DNA of 64,000 nucleotides from Rhodocollybia butyracea (Eukaryota > Basidiomycota > Agaricomycetes > Agaricales > Omphalotaceae): assembly GCA_015501585.1 (NCBI GenBank), contig JADNRY010000020.1, forward strand, positions 124,001-188,000. Direction: 5' to 3'. Below, in pieces: positions 11,601 to 21,365 of this stretch; within the stretch, counting starts at the first letter, position 1; each line of letters starts with the position of its first letter. The notes below the pieces were generated by a model that was not told the origin of the DNA, made no database searches, and saw only the letters and a list, made by a program, of their open reading frames with translations. The position numbers and the translations under genes are program-made.

Positions 11601-12671
11601 GGGGAGAACATCGCAAATCCGAGTTAGCATGGACATATTGTCAGATAGGAGAAAGGCAAAGGTAAGAATCACAAAATGGAACAACTACAATGCACATCAT
11701 CTGAGTAAGTTGCACAGAATTTGAACCCAAAGATAGTGGAGATGGCAGATGAGATTGCAAAATGTGTGCGGGTCTTTTATTTTCCAATTGCTCACAGCAC
11801 ACCACATTTATATGTGAGTGTACTGCCAATGATTCCAGAGAACACTTTGTTATATCAAAATGTTCACAAGTACCTTGACAAAGTGATAAGAATCAAACAA
11901 AAAGGAAAACACAAACATTGGGGTGCAGAAATCATTCAAATCCCTCATGACAACATAGTATTTTGTGTCAGCTATTGTCCCAATGGAAAATACATTGTGT
12001 CTGGCTCTGGCTATGATCGGACCCTAAGAATCTGGAATGCAGAGACTGGGCAGCCAGTAGGAGACCCATTAAAGGGGCATACTAGTTTGGTTCAGTCAGT
12101 TGCCTACTCTCCAGATGGAAAACACATTGTGTCTGGTTCAGGTGATCAGACCCTGAGAATCTGGAATGCAGAGACTGGGATGCCAGTAGGAGAGCCATTG
12201 AAGGGGCATAATGATTGGGTTCAGTCAGTTGCCTACTCTCCAGATGGAAAACACATTGTGTCTGGTTCTGATGATCAGACCCTGAGAATCTGGAATGCAG
12301 AAACTGGGCAGCCAGTAGGAGAGCCATTGAAGGGGCATAATAATAGGGTTCAGTCAGTTGCCTACTCTCCAGATGGAAAACACATTGTGTCTGGTTCACG
12401 TGATCAGACCCTGAGAATCTGGAATGCAGAAACTGGGCAGCCAGTAGGAGACCCATTAAAGGGGCATAATAGTTTGGTTCAGTCAGTTGCCTACTCTCCA
12501 GATGGAGAACACATTGTGTCTGGTTCTTCTGATCAAACCCTGAGAATCTGGAATGCAGAAACTGGGAAGCCAGTAGCAGACCCATTAAAGGGGCATACTA
12601 GTTTGGTTCAGTCAGTTACCTACTCTCCAGATGGAGAACACATTGTGTCTGGGTCTAGTGATCAGACCTGA
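8635..12671 (+). CDS. NLR-like NACHT-WD40 protein (frameshifted C-terminus)
   Basis: This is a fungal STAND/NLR protein, a family linked to non-self recognition and programmed cell death. Exons, phase-consistent and matching the paralogue, are 8635-8672, 8734-8753, 8809-8965, 9098-9243, 9299-9360, 9414-9530, 9594-9644, 9706-9904, 9962-10087, 10148-11661 and 11718-12671, giving about 1,127 residues. Residues ~14-140 look like a C2-like domain (KLKLDNPPKRGKISVTLQ...). A helical region follows, then NACHT with Walker A GLAGTGKSS (~352) and Walker B ILVIIDALDEW (~460). From residue ~900 there is one diverged WD40 repeat and then near-identical 43-residue repeats. Reading stops at 12,669 because ACCCTGAGA in the earlier repeats is ACCTGAGA here. 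A truncated but possibly functional product is expected. Confidence 0.85.
12068..12671 (+). repeat. WD40 tandem repeats, 129-bp unit, highly homogeneous
   Basis: Units of 129 bp (43 codons) repeat from about 12,068 to the stop. There are four full copies and a fifth cut by the frameshift, preceded by a more diverged unit. The shared core includes SVAYSPDGKHIVSGS and DQTLRIWNAETG. Differences cluster at few positions, such as the residues after GS (GD, DD, RD, SD) and after GH (TSL, NDW, NNR, NSL). This is the pattern of high internal conservation with variable surface positions known for WD40 NLRs of the fungal HET-D/HET-E kind. Confidence 0.85.
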
Positions 12672-12979
12672 GATTCTGCAACACAGAAACCAGCTTGCCA
12701 GGAGCAGAGCCATTAAAGGAGTTCAACAATTTGATTCCATCCCTTGCCCACTTTTCCAGCTCCCTTGAACATCTCCAAACTTTGGCCACTAGCCAAGGCT
12801 GGGTGGTAGTAAACACTAACAATCTTTTGATTTGGCTTCCTTCCCAGTACAGGGTCGGAGTTGCTGACCAACGCCAGATTCTCACCATCCCTGCTGATGC
12901 TGCCAATCAACCAGTGCACATTGACTATAGTAATTTTATATGTGGTAAAAACTGGGAAGGTTGTTGGAAATTGCTGTAA
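12672..12979 (+). pseudogene. Out-of-frame C-terminal end of NLR gene 1
   Basis: After the 1-bp deletion, coding potential continues in another frame to a stop at 12,979. It reads as the rest of the last WD40 unit, then a segment with GWVVVNTNNLLIWLPSQYRVG and a final DYSNF...WEGCWKLL. That Trp-Leu-Pro plus aromatic ending is characteristic of the C-terminal blade of agaric WD40 NLR proteins. The region was therefore the genuine end of the gene before the deletion. A sequencing error in the repeat would also explain it. Confidence 0.75.
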
Positions 12980-13803
12980 TGTGTGTGCTTTTATAATCTA
13001 CAAGATATGGAATTTCTGTTAAGGAATCTGATGAGTGTCCAATGAGGCAATCAGTCCTGGGATCCAACAGAAGTAGGTAGTGTGGCTGAACAAGGTATTA
13101 GATACCTCGCAAACGCATGAGTACTACGGTACTACATGCAAGCTTATATACTGTACATACTGTATAATATTGCTAATATGATGAGTAAGTATACGGACAT
13201 ACGAACCTACCGGCTAACTAATCTCCGGAGTTGCCACATCAGCAATATGCAACACAAGAGGTATCTATTTCAAACTTGTTCCATTTCTCAAAATATGGGC
13301 TGGTAGCACTCTCATCTCCCTGCTTGAATGTCAATACAGACCTAAATGATAACTGTCAACAACCCAAAAACAAACTGTGTCTCATTGGTGTTTACACACG
13401 GTCATATCAGGTTGCACAATGTCAATGTTGGAGATCTATTTAACAGGTTGGCCAATGCCAGTCATGAAGCAGATTGTAGCTGGATAGAGCATATACCCAA
13501 CATCATGGATGGCATAAGTATACCACAACAATCTAAATTATATTTTACAAGCTCACTTACATTGTCACATTGAATGTTGTTGTTAAACAGCCGATTTTGT
13601 CATGATTTTTTATAGCTAGACTGATAAAAATTAAATTCTTCAATTGCTAGCAAAATACTACCTACTTTCCGAATGACTTGAGCTCCCATTTGATGATTCA
13701 CAAACCTCCCAGTTTACCGCAAGTTTGCACTATTCCACCGAGAACCTCCTTAATGGTCAGATTGACTATAACTTGGAGGAATAGTGAAAATTTGTCCAGC
13801 CCG
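12980..13803. other. Intergenic, nothing recognised
   Basis: Between the NLR end and the solo LTR I see only short ORFs and AT-rich sequence, with no recognisable domain or repeat. The last five bases (GCCCG, 13,799-13,803) are the left target duplication of the LTR that follows. Confidence 0.5.
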
Positions 13804-14036
13804 TGTTATGACCCATATCAAAATCCTATGCCCCCACCTTTTTTCTGTTATTAACCAACTCCCATTCTCATTAATATTTCTACTTATCCCACTATACTTA
13901 CACTCATTACCTCTTTTCTTCTCGGATACTGCTGGAAACATTGCTGCACTTTGCTATGGAAACAGTTACATAGCCTATCATGACATTGACTCATTATTGT
14001 TCTTGTGTTTCACATGAACAGCCATCTTGCCAATGT

Positions 14037-14159
14037 CTACATCAATGACTTGATATCAATCATTGCACAGCCACCTTACATCAATGACTTGATATCAATC
14101 ATTGCACAGCCGCCTTACATCAATGACCCAATATCAATCATTGCACAGCATTCCGCAGT
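14037..14159 (+). repeat. Three 41-bp tandem repeats in the LTR U3 region
   Basis: The unit TACATCAATGACTTGATATC followed by AATCATTGCACAGCC recurs three times at 41-bp spacing. It contains the near-palindrome ATCAATGACTTGATATCAAT. Solo LTR 2 has a related but more diverged set (about 21,555-21,690). Position upstream of the TATA box suggests enhancer-like repeats, which is inference. Confidence 0.7.
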
Positions 14160-14245
14160 CAGGCTGACTGATCCACAGCATTTCCGCAGTTATGACTCAA
14201 AACTAGTCATTCCGCAGCATTTCCTAACTAGTACATATTAAACAG

Positions 14246-14253
14246 TATATAAG
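14246..14253 (+). promoter_or_regulatory. LTR TATA box
   Basis: TATATAAG lies between the U3 repeats and the hairpin array and is conserved at 21,782-21,789 in the second LTR. It is the likely core promoter of the parent retrotransposon, placing the hairpin array in the transcribed R/U5 part. Confidence 0.6.
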
Positions 14254-14350
14254 AAGGCTAGATTTACCAATGTACAGTAGACGTATTATTTTCTTAAATC
14301 CAAACCCCCACTTGTTTGCTGTTATCACTTGTGTGAATCACCAGACCAAC

Positions 14351-14720
14351 TCATTGTATCTTGTTGAGCTATCTCCAAGCTACAATACACATTTATACAT
14401 CTTGTTGAGCTAACTCCAAGTTGTATCCACTAATATTCACCTGTTGAGCTATCTCCTAGTGAATACTTCTTTAATTGCCACTTGTTGAGCTATCTCCGAG
14501 TTGCAACTTCCTATTACTTGTTGAGCTATCTCCAAGTATTAGACATCACACTCACTATTACTTGTTGAGCTATCTCCGAGTATTAGACACCACACTCACT
14601 ACTACTTGTCGAGCCATCTCCAAGTACTAGTTCTGATTCATATTACTGCTTGTTGAGCTATCTCCGAGGGTAATCATATTATTATTTGTTGAGCTATCTC
14701 CAAATAATAACTTCTGTGAG
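14351..14720 (+). repeat. Array of nine hairpins with constant loop and variable stems
   Basis: The 12-base core TTGAGCTATCTC (minor variants) occurs nine times at roughly 40-bp intervals. Each core is flanked by arms of about 8-11 bases that pair with each other although they differ between units. Examples are ATTGTATCTTG with CAAGCTACAAT, CTATTACTTG with CAAGTATTAG, TATTCACCTG with CTAGTGAATA, and TTATTATTTG with CAAATAATAA. Stem sequences change but pairing is largely kept, so structure rather than sequence seems to be retained. The function is unknown. Confidence 0.8.
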
Positions 14721-14741
14721 TTTCGTATTACAAACTAGTTA

Positions 14742-15276
14742 GGGCCTGTTCGGCAACACAAATCTGGATTTTGTGTGATTTTGCCAGAGGCAAGATTTTG
14801 AAGACTGATATAAAATGTTCGGATCAGCTGGCTGGTCGCCATGACTCTGGAAATGTCATAAAATGACATAACTCCTGCCCTGACATGTCGGACATTCCTC
14901 TCGCTGTCCCGCAAGTCGTCCCGACCACTCTCAATGATGCCACACAGTGACTAACATGTTCTGGTCATCATCTTTCAAGTTTAATGTAATTGTATATTAT
15001 TGTTAAAGCAATTTTATTACTCTATATTGTCTAAGCAAGTGAAACCTAAAGTAAAAAACTACATTTGAGAGCGGCGGGCATGTCTGAGCATCGAGCGGGG
15101 TGTTGACCTCAACATGGAAGAAACGTCTGACAGGCTGTGACAGCATGCGCGTTTACAGGGAGCGCTCAACTGGCTGATCCGAGTAATACTTACAAATGCT
15201 TGATGGCTTTTTTATATGGTGGCAATACCTGGCAAAATCCAAACAAAATCTGAGATTCGTGTTGCCAAACAGGCCC
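14742..15276. mobile_element. Harbinger/Tourist-type MITE inside solo LTR 1
   Basis: The ends are inverted: GGGCCTGTTCGGCAACACAA on the left, and TTGCCAAACAGGCCC on the right. TTA flanks both sides (14,739-14,741 and 15,277-15,279). The homologous site in LTR 2 (about 22,149-22,155) is empty and has a single TTA. A 3-bp TTA duplication with GGGCCTGTT ends is typical of PIF/Harbinger MITEs. The 535-bp interior has no transposase; a short minus ORF at 15,153-15,338 is chance. Confidence 0.88.
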
Positions 15277-15447
15277 TTACTAACTGTACTTGAGCCTAGT
15301 TGTTTGAGTATATATTTTTTGCCTAGCGGTTTCAACAAATGGAAAGGCTTGCTCTATAATATCCATTAATTTCTCTTATCATTGTTACCACCAAGTTACG
15401 TACTGTGAAGGTTTGGACAAGACTATTGATCGAGTCATAATAGCCCG

Positions 15448-17600
15448 CATCCACAGAGTCCACTCTAAACTTGGTGAAGATACTGATTGTAATGTTGCGC
15501 TTGTTTTAGTCCAATCTGGTAAGTCATTGTTGCTAGACACCAGCGCTTGAGGGGTATTATTTGAAGAATCTGATTGTGTTGGGGGCCCACTACTTGATTT
15601 AGGCAACTGTACAGCAGCAGAAGGCACACCCTCCTGTGAAGCGAAGTTATGACCTCCCAGGTGTGTAGAAGGAATCTCCTGGGGCGGCAAAGCCAGATTA
15701 TGACTTCCTGCCACCTAGCAGAAGTCTGAAGGAGTATTCAAGTTTAGAGGTATACTGTTTGGTGATGCAAAATTTTGATGTCACGGCTGCACCGAGGGAA
15801 TATCTTGAGGCAGTGAAGCCAAATCCTGAGGTCCCACATGTCCAGAAAGAATATCCCAATCTCGCGGCATGCTATTTGGCAAAGCCAAGTATGTACGCAC
15901 TCATTGGAATCGGTAGGGGTCGCGGGTCCTGCGGTGTCATGGGCATCTTTGAACGTCTCCTCCACTGCCTCTCTTTCTCCCGCCTCGACCTCCCCCCGGA
16001 AAGGCATTTCCCAGTCAGCCTGGGCGAGCTGCTCTCCTCCTGTTATTTACTGTATGCTATGTCCTGGACACATTATCTGGGATGATTGTCAATGGCAGCG
16101 CAGGTTTGTTTTCCTCCTTGCTATGGGTGCTGTCCCTGTCCCTGATCTTGATCTTGAGATCCCAGCTGTACAGAAACTCTCGATGCCTGAGGAAGTGGTC
16201 TGCATTTACAAATCCAGGAGAACGCGGAGATGCCAAATACATCGATTTACTAAAGGTGGCAGACGCCAACAGACTACCATATGCACTCATCGGAATGGGG
16301 AGGGCAGCGGGCCCTATGGCGTAATGGGCATCTTCAAATGTCCCCTCCGCTGCTTCTCTTTCTCCGCCTCAACCTCCCCCCGGAAAGGCATTTCCCAGTC
16401 AGTCTGGGCAAGCTGCTCTCCTCCTGTTATTTACTGTATGCTGTGTCCCGAACACATTACTCTCTGGGATGATTGTCAACAGCAGCACAAGTTTGTTCTC
16501 CTCCTTACTATGTGTGCTGTTCCTGGACCTGTTAATTTCTGGGATAATGTTCAACGGAGGCATGCCTTTCCTTTTTGAGGAAACAGGCAAGGTTGATTGT
16601 GAGAGGGGATGATAAGCTTTTTCCACATCGGTATTCAGGTGAGGATTCAGTTGACATTGCAGATCTCCTTTCAGGGGCATGATACTAATAGGCTTAGCAG
16701 GAAAAAGACCGCCTCACTCCAATGCCCCGGGGTACGTCCCTAGCCATTGCAGTAGGTCAGGCGTGTTGCTCTGCAATGGGGTCAGTGTATTACAATGAGA
16801 TTGTTGTCCAGATACCATCCTGGTCCATCCCACAACCATCTTTGTAAATTGCCTTGGGAACAATAAGGATGTTGGGGAGTCTGCAGTTGATGTGCTCTGG
16901 GGTATGGGGACCACTGCCAGTGTGAATCGTTTGGACACCGGGGAAAGCATGGATGTGCCTTTCCGTATAGCCGCCGGACATCTTCTTCAACTGCGGTGGG
17001 GGGTAACTGTTGATGAGTGATGAGTGGAGGAAACGGAGGGCGGGTTGTCTGGGTACCAGGAGAGGTTGCAGTGATGACTGTATGTTCATTAGTACTGTCA
17101 CCTGTGGGTATAAGAAGAGATTACACTCCGGCCATCCTGGTGTTCCTTGTGAGCGCACAGACATAGAAGCCTAGCGGCCATTTTGTTCCATAATTTACAA
17201 TGATAATGGTCAATACAAACCCTATAAGGCCCTCTAGGACACCAAGAACCGTTCTGAGAACAGCTGGGCCGTTGGAAGACACCGCTTGTATGGCAATAGA
17301 CATTGAAGGGCCAGCTGCAGATGAAGAGGTTGGCGTTGGTATAATAGATGTATGCAGTATTGTCAGGCATAAATCTAAACCACCTAATCTTAACAACAGC
17401 ACCAACGCCCACAGCAAATATATCACTCACATTGAAGCATCCCACACATATCCCTATGCAAACTCAACCCACACAATATGTTACCCCAATCTCAAGCTAT
17501 CCAGCGGACTGCGCTATCGACTATCTGGGCCCCCGGACCCCAGATCTCAGAGCTCAAAGGCTGACTATCATTGCGTGAATAAGGCCAAAGTGCATTGAGA
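15448..17600 (-). pseudogene. Decayed copy 2 of membrane-protein gene
   Basis: Read on the minus strand, this follows the coding sequence of the 36.8-40.3 kb gene from its extracellular part (17,490-17,600), through the membrane-proximal part (17,100-17,340, with GVLEGLIGFVLTIIIVNY), into the Ser/Pro-rich tail. Recognisable tail pieces are SKRFTLAVVPIPQSTSTADS (about 16,900), SSKRKGMPPLNIIPEINRSR (about 16,560) and HNLALPPQEIPS (about 15,690). The pieces lie in different frames with many small indels, so it is a pseudogene. It is cut at its 3' end by the solo LTR. It is a useful comparator for the frameshift in the fuller gene. Confidence 0.85.
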
Positions 17601-18150
17601 TGTCAATACATTAGGACCTGTTTATTGATACATATCCTTGCAAAATATACAAGCTCCGGTTTCCCTCAGTGTCTGCTTTTGTCTGCACTTGAAGATAGTG
17701 TCCAACGTGATGACGGGCTGAAAGTTAAGCGCACTGATCATCTCACGAGCACATGTAGACCGCTTTCACGCAACGTCTTTCGGTTCACACTATCCCGGGC
17801 TCTAGTCTTCTACATCTCTGTTTTTGTGGTGCTTGGGCTCTACGCTTCCTTCAAGGAACGGTCAGAAGATTACCACAAGGACAAACTTGGATTAGAATGA
17901 GCAGATGAAGCTAGAGATTAATGTGGCGGGTATAACTTCACCTCATGTGCATGCGTTCTCCAGCCACCCATATCTATCCTCAGAATTCCACAACCAACAA
18001 AACCCGGTACCCAATTCCAATGACAAAGAATGCACGGCGTTCCTGAGTCACCTAAGTTCTCCTTGTTCCCGTTCTCTTTTTTCTGTTATCAATCTTATTC
18101 CTCAAGGCCTTATCAATATTGATTATCACCGTCGCCATCTTAAGATATCA
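17601..18150. other. Shared upstream block of pseudogene copies 1 and 2
   Basis: This resembles 2,985-3,330 and then 3,950-4,000, including the CACTTGAAGATA-like, GATCATCTCACGAGCAC and TCTAGTCTTCTACATC stretches. The fuller gene at 40.3 kb lacks it. No functional gene is visible; the ORFs here are broken. Confidence 0.55.
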
Positions 18151-18155
18151 TATCC

Positions 18156-18184
18156 TTAATGCTGCTGCGCAGCAATCCCCGACT
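18156..18184. repeat. 29-bp sequence, exact inverted copy of 7,619-7,647
   Basis: It begins TTAATGCTGCTGCGCAGC and is the perfect reverse complement of the sequence at 7,619-7,647. Flanks differ, so it looks like the terminus of a shared element rather than part of a longer duplication. Confidence 0.5.
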
Positions 18185-18595
18185 TAGTGGCGAAATGCCC
18201 AAGCAACAACTATGTACAGTTATATGTACTTTAACACTCCCACTGATTCCTGGAACAGCTTCTCCATCACAACGGTACCAGTTCTCAATAGCAAAACAAC
18301 AAACAATCTTGAATCAAGCAATCAGAGCCACTGGAGCCAGCAGCAGCACAGGAGCAAAAAAAACAGTTCCAACAGGCAAACAGCTCCACCAGCCATAGCG
18401 AGCAAGCGCAGTGCTCTAGCAATAATAAAGAGTGAGCAAACAGGCCCAACAAGCAATCAATCGGGCGCCAGGATGACAACAAGCAAGCAAGCAAACGGGC
18501 ACAAACCAATGGGTACAAACAAGCAATCGTCCGGGCGAGCAACAGATACAGCGGGTACGGTAGCGGATATGGTGGATAAGTGCACAACGGGGCAC

Positions 18596-19296
18596 ATCAG
18601 CAGTTTCACAACCCCGTGGGAGGGTGTGGCTCTACAACGCCCACACCCTCCCATAACCCACAAAGGGTGGTGTGGCTACAAGGGGCATGCATTGACCTCC
18701 CATATCTCCCACACTCAACTTACGCTTAACCCACGCGCGGTCCACACCCAATCCACACCTGACCCATAACCTACCCATGCAAGACTACCATCCCAATGAT
18801 GCCCTTCAAACATCAATTCACATAATAAAAAGAGTAAACAGATATATTTTCAATGGTCACAATGCTACATACAATACTAGAAGTACTAAACTGATACACA
18901 TCAAGAGGAATTCAACAAAACAACTTTAAACTACCAAATACTAGTAGACATCTCATTACTTATAAGCCTAGTAGTGACGTGTTGGATTATTCCTTGTTCG
19001 GTTGGAGCAGTCATCCTTTGATTGCTCAAGTTCACATTTTATTGAGCCTTGACTCGCAGATGCTGCCTTAGGTATGTACCTTGAATTTACAAGCCTACAC
19101 ATACTTCAAACTTGTGTTTGCTAGGGCTCCAAAGTCCAATTTTGATTCGGATATCTTACAATTGGGCCGCAGCCTATAGAGGAAACTTGAATGATGTGGG
19201 TGGGTGTGGAAGTTCTGTGGAATCAACGTGGGACAAAAATGCTCCACACCTCCCATACCTCCTATGCCCCTACAGGGTTGTGAAACTGCTGATGCG
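18596..19296. mobile_element. Possible TIR element, about 700 bp
   Basis: CATCAGCAGTTTCACAACCC at the left end is matched by GGGTTGTGAAACTGCTGATG at the right end, and short G/T-rich stretches (GGGAGGTGTGG-like) lie next to both. No transposase and no clear target duplication were found. The gene-poor interior is AT-rich. Confidence 0.5.
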
Positions 19297-20229
19297 GTAA
19301 CATGCAATGAGCACAGTTAGAATAGGAATCGAGGTAATGGTGCTCAGATACAGAGGGCATCAAGTCTCGTAGTCTGTTGAAGCATGCGGGATCATCGACA
19401 CTCATAGCAGAGCAAATTATAATTTACTCTACCTATGGAGTATATAATTAGGCTATCTACAGAAGTGGCGAGTAACTGCCAACAACTACTACAGAGTACT
19501 TACATGTACTCTAACAAAAAAAAACACATAAATATATGGGGCTGGGTAATTAGCACCAGTAAAACTGTTTATTCACACTTGCTTGTCAATACTTATTGTT
19601 TTTGGCCACTCAAGCGCTTACTATCCCTCAGTGTGACCACATTAAGTACACAAAGTTTCTTCATAAGTTATAAGTTACTACAACACATATGGTAGTACTT
19701 TTTACTTGTGCAGCAACAGTGAGGCATTTAAAACAAGATATAAGTGCCACAAGTATCATAATAAGTACCTGTCAAGTGTAGGAAAATCAAGTTACTTAAA
19801 AGTTACTTGATTATATTGAAAAGTACATCAAAGTACAAGTTACTTTGTCATCCACTGTCCAGAATCCATTCATCCTTGCTCTAAAATTCCAATAGACATG
19901 GACATTTTCAACTTGTTTTCAACACCATTTAAGCAAGAGAAGAGCAAGAATTGACTTCAATACATCCAAGTCTCATGATACTTACCTTTTGACCAAGAGG
20001 ACCTGAAGATATCAAAGACAAAACCATGAGTCCATGGCAGTTGACTTTAATAACCTCAAGAAGACCAGGTACTGATTTGAAGGCCCACTTGGGGGCTGGT
20101 ATAGAGTTGCCAGCAGTATGAGTTGCTTCAAAAGAAGATATTCAAGACATTTGACCCATTGTTCAAGTTCAGTGACTATGAACAACCAACAAAGTGTCCT
20201 AGTAACAGCCTCATCCAACGCTGTCCCCC
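19297..20229. other. Intergenic, AT-rich, nothing recognised
   Basis: Short ORFs only. Between about 19,500 and 19,870 there are many loose repeats of AAGTACTT/GTTACTT-like words. No domain or element boundary is visible. Confidence 0.4.
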
Positions 20230-20700
20230 ATCTTCTGAGTTGCTTTCAGTGACCCCGTGCCAGCATAGCATCACATTGTGATTTGCGAATAAACTTAGCC
20301 ATCAAGACAAACCAAAGACTACCCTCATCCAGTAGAAATGAGCCACTATAGATAAAAGTATTAAGTAAGCCTCCGAGTCTGAAGGGTAGTCAAGAAGTCA
20401 ATTCAGCTGGTGAATTGTGAGTCTGTGACTAGAACTCACAGATCAATTTGACCACCCTTCCAACCTTACCTTCAACATTACCAACTCGAATCATACTGTC
20501 TGTGTACTAGATTGAGAAGCTAGACCATGTCAAGTGAGCCGCCATAAGCAATTCATACACAAGGTGCGGCCACCAATTTTTACTTGAGGCTATTTCTAGG
20601 ATTTCCTCATGTCCTGAGTCTAAGTAATTCAAAGGTTGGTGAGTAAGTATAGCCACTGAGTCACTGCAGGATGTGAATCAACAGTCAGTTGTATTGAGAC
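20230..20700 (-). repeat. Dispersed repeat, inverted partner of 6,640-7,310
   Basis: The reverse complement follows several blocks of 6,640-7,310, such as the ATCACATTGTGATTTG, GTCAAGAAGTCAATTCAGCTGG and CTAGATTGAGAAGCTAGACC regions. The copy is interrupted by different sequence. Its nature is unknown. Confidence 0.6.
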
Positions 20701-21365
20701 CGAGAAGGGTCTGCTCTCTTAAGTAATGATCCGCGATGCCTTGACCCCAGAAGTATGTCGTTCGTGATATAAGCGTGACTTATGAGAGTAAATACTTTGA
20801 GAATTGACCTGTATAACTTTGGTATCTCTCCCTTGTTCTTTGCTTGACTAGGATCCACTACGGTACCACGAGGTCAAGCATTTGGTGGTTCTCTGCCACG
20901 CACAATCACGTACAATCACACCCTCTCTCTTCTCTTTCACTCCCAGGTTGCCAATTGCCACCTTGGGGTGGACGCTATTTTTGGTGTCAACCTCCAGACT
21001 ACATCCTTGTCTGAAGTTGTTATCCAGCAAAATCATAGGGTAAAATCATAGGTCGCTGCCCCATTTCAACCTTTAAACGCTGGTGCTTCATCTGGTTTAC
21101 CTTTACCATACGCTCTCACTAATGAGTCCATTAATCAAGTTGTGCCAGAACCCAAGATAATTACTAGTACCCGGCTTTTTTCATTGCTCAGTTTTCTTCT
21201 GTACAACCCCGTGTCTAACCTTTTCATTGTTTCTGCAGTGGTTTAGTCTCCCGGCGGTGCTGGTGCTGCTTCACCTCATTAAAGTATTTGTTTGAACTCA
21301 TTTACGGTAAGTATGAGGACTATACTAACATTCTTTGCTTTCGCCAGATCCCATTTCCCAGTGAC
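20701..21365. other. Intergenic, nothing certain
   Basis: No gene or complete element is recognised. A short open stretch near 21,055-21,180 reads PFQPLNAGASSGLPLPYALT in one frame but has no domain I know. It directly precedes solo LTR 2 without a polypurine tract. Confidence 0.35.

Larger units (their letters stand above)
13804..15442 (+). mobile_element. Solo LTR 1 (with 5-bp target duplication)
   Basis: The element starts TGTTATGACCC and ends GTCATAATA, close to the TG...CA inverted ends of LTRs. The flanking pentamer GCCCG occurs on both sides (13,799-13,803 and 15,443-15,447). The same sequence family recurs at 21,366-22,314 with the full ending GTCATAACA. No internal retrotransposon region adjoins either copy, so this is a solo LTR left by LTR-LTR recombination. 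It contains 41-bp tandem repeats, a TATA box at 14,246, a hairpin array at 14,351-14,720 and an inserted MITE at 14,742-15,276. It lies at the edge of the second membrane-protein pseudogene. The gypsy/copia class cannot be told without an internal region. Confidence 0.85.

Noticed and set aside
12082..12585. Long minus-strand ORF with repeats opposite the WD40 region
   Set aside because: It is the antisense shadow of the 129-bp WD40 repeats; the plus-strand frame is clearly the coding one.
14351..14720. Regularly spaced repeats that resemble a CRISPR array
   Set aside because: The genome is eukaryotic, the repeated core is 12 bases with pairing arms, and the array lies in an LTR; there are no cas genes.
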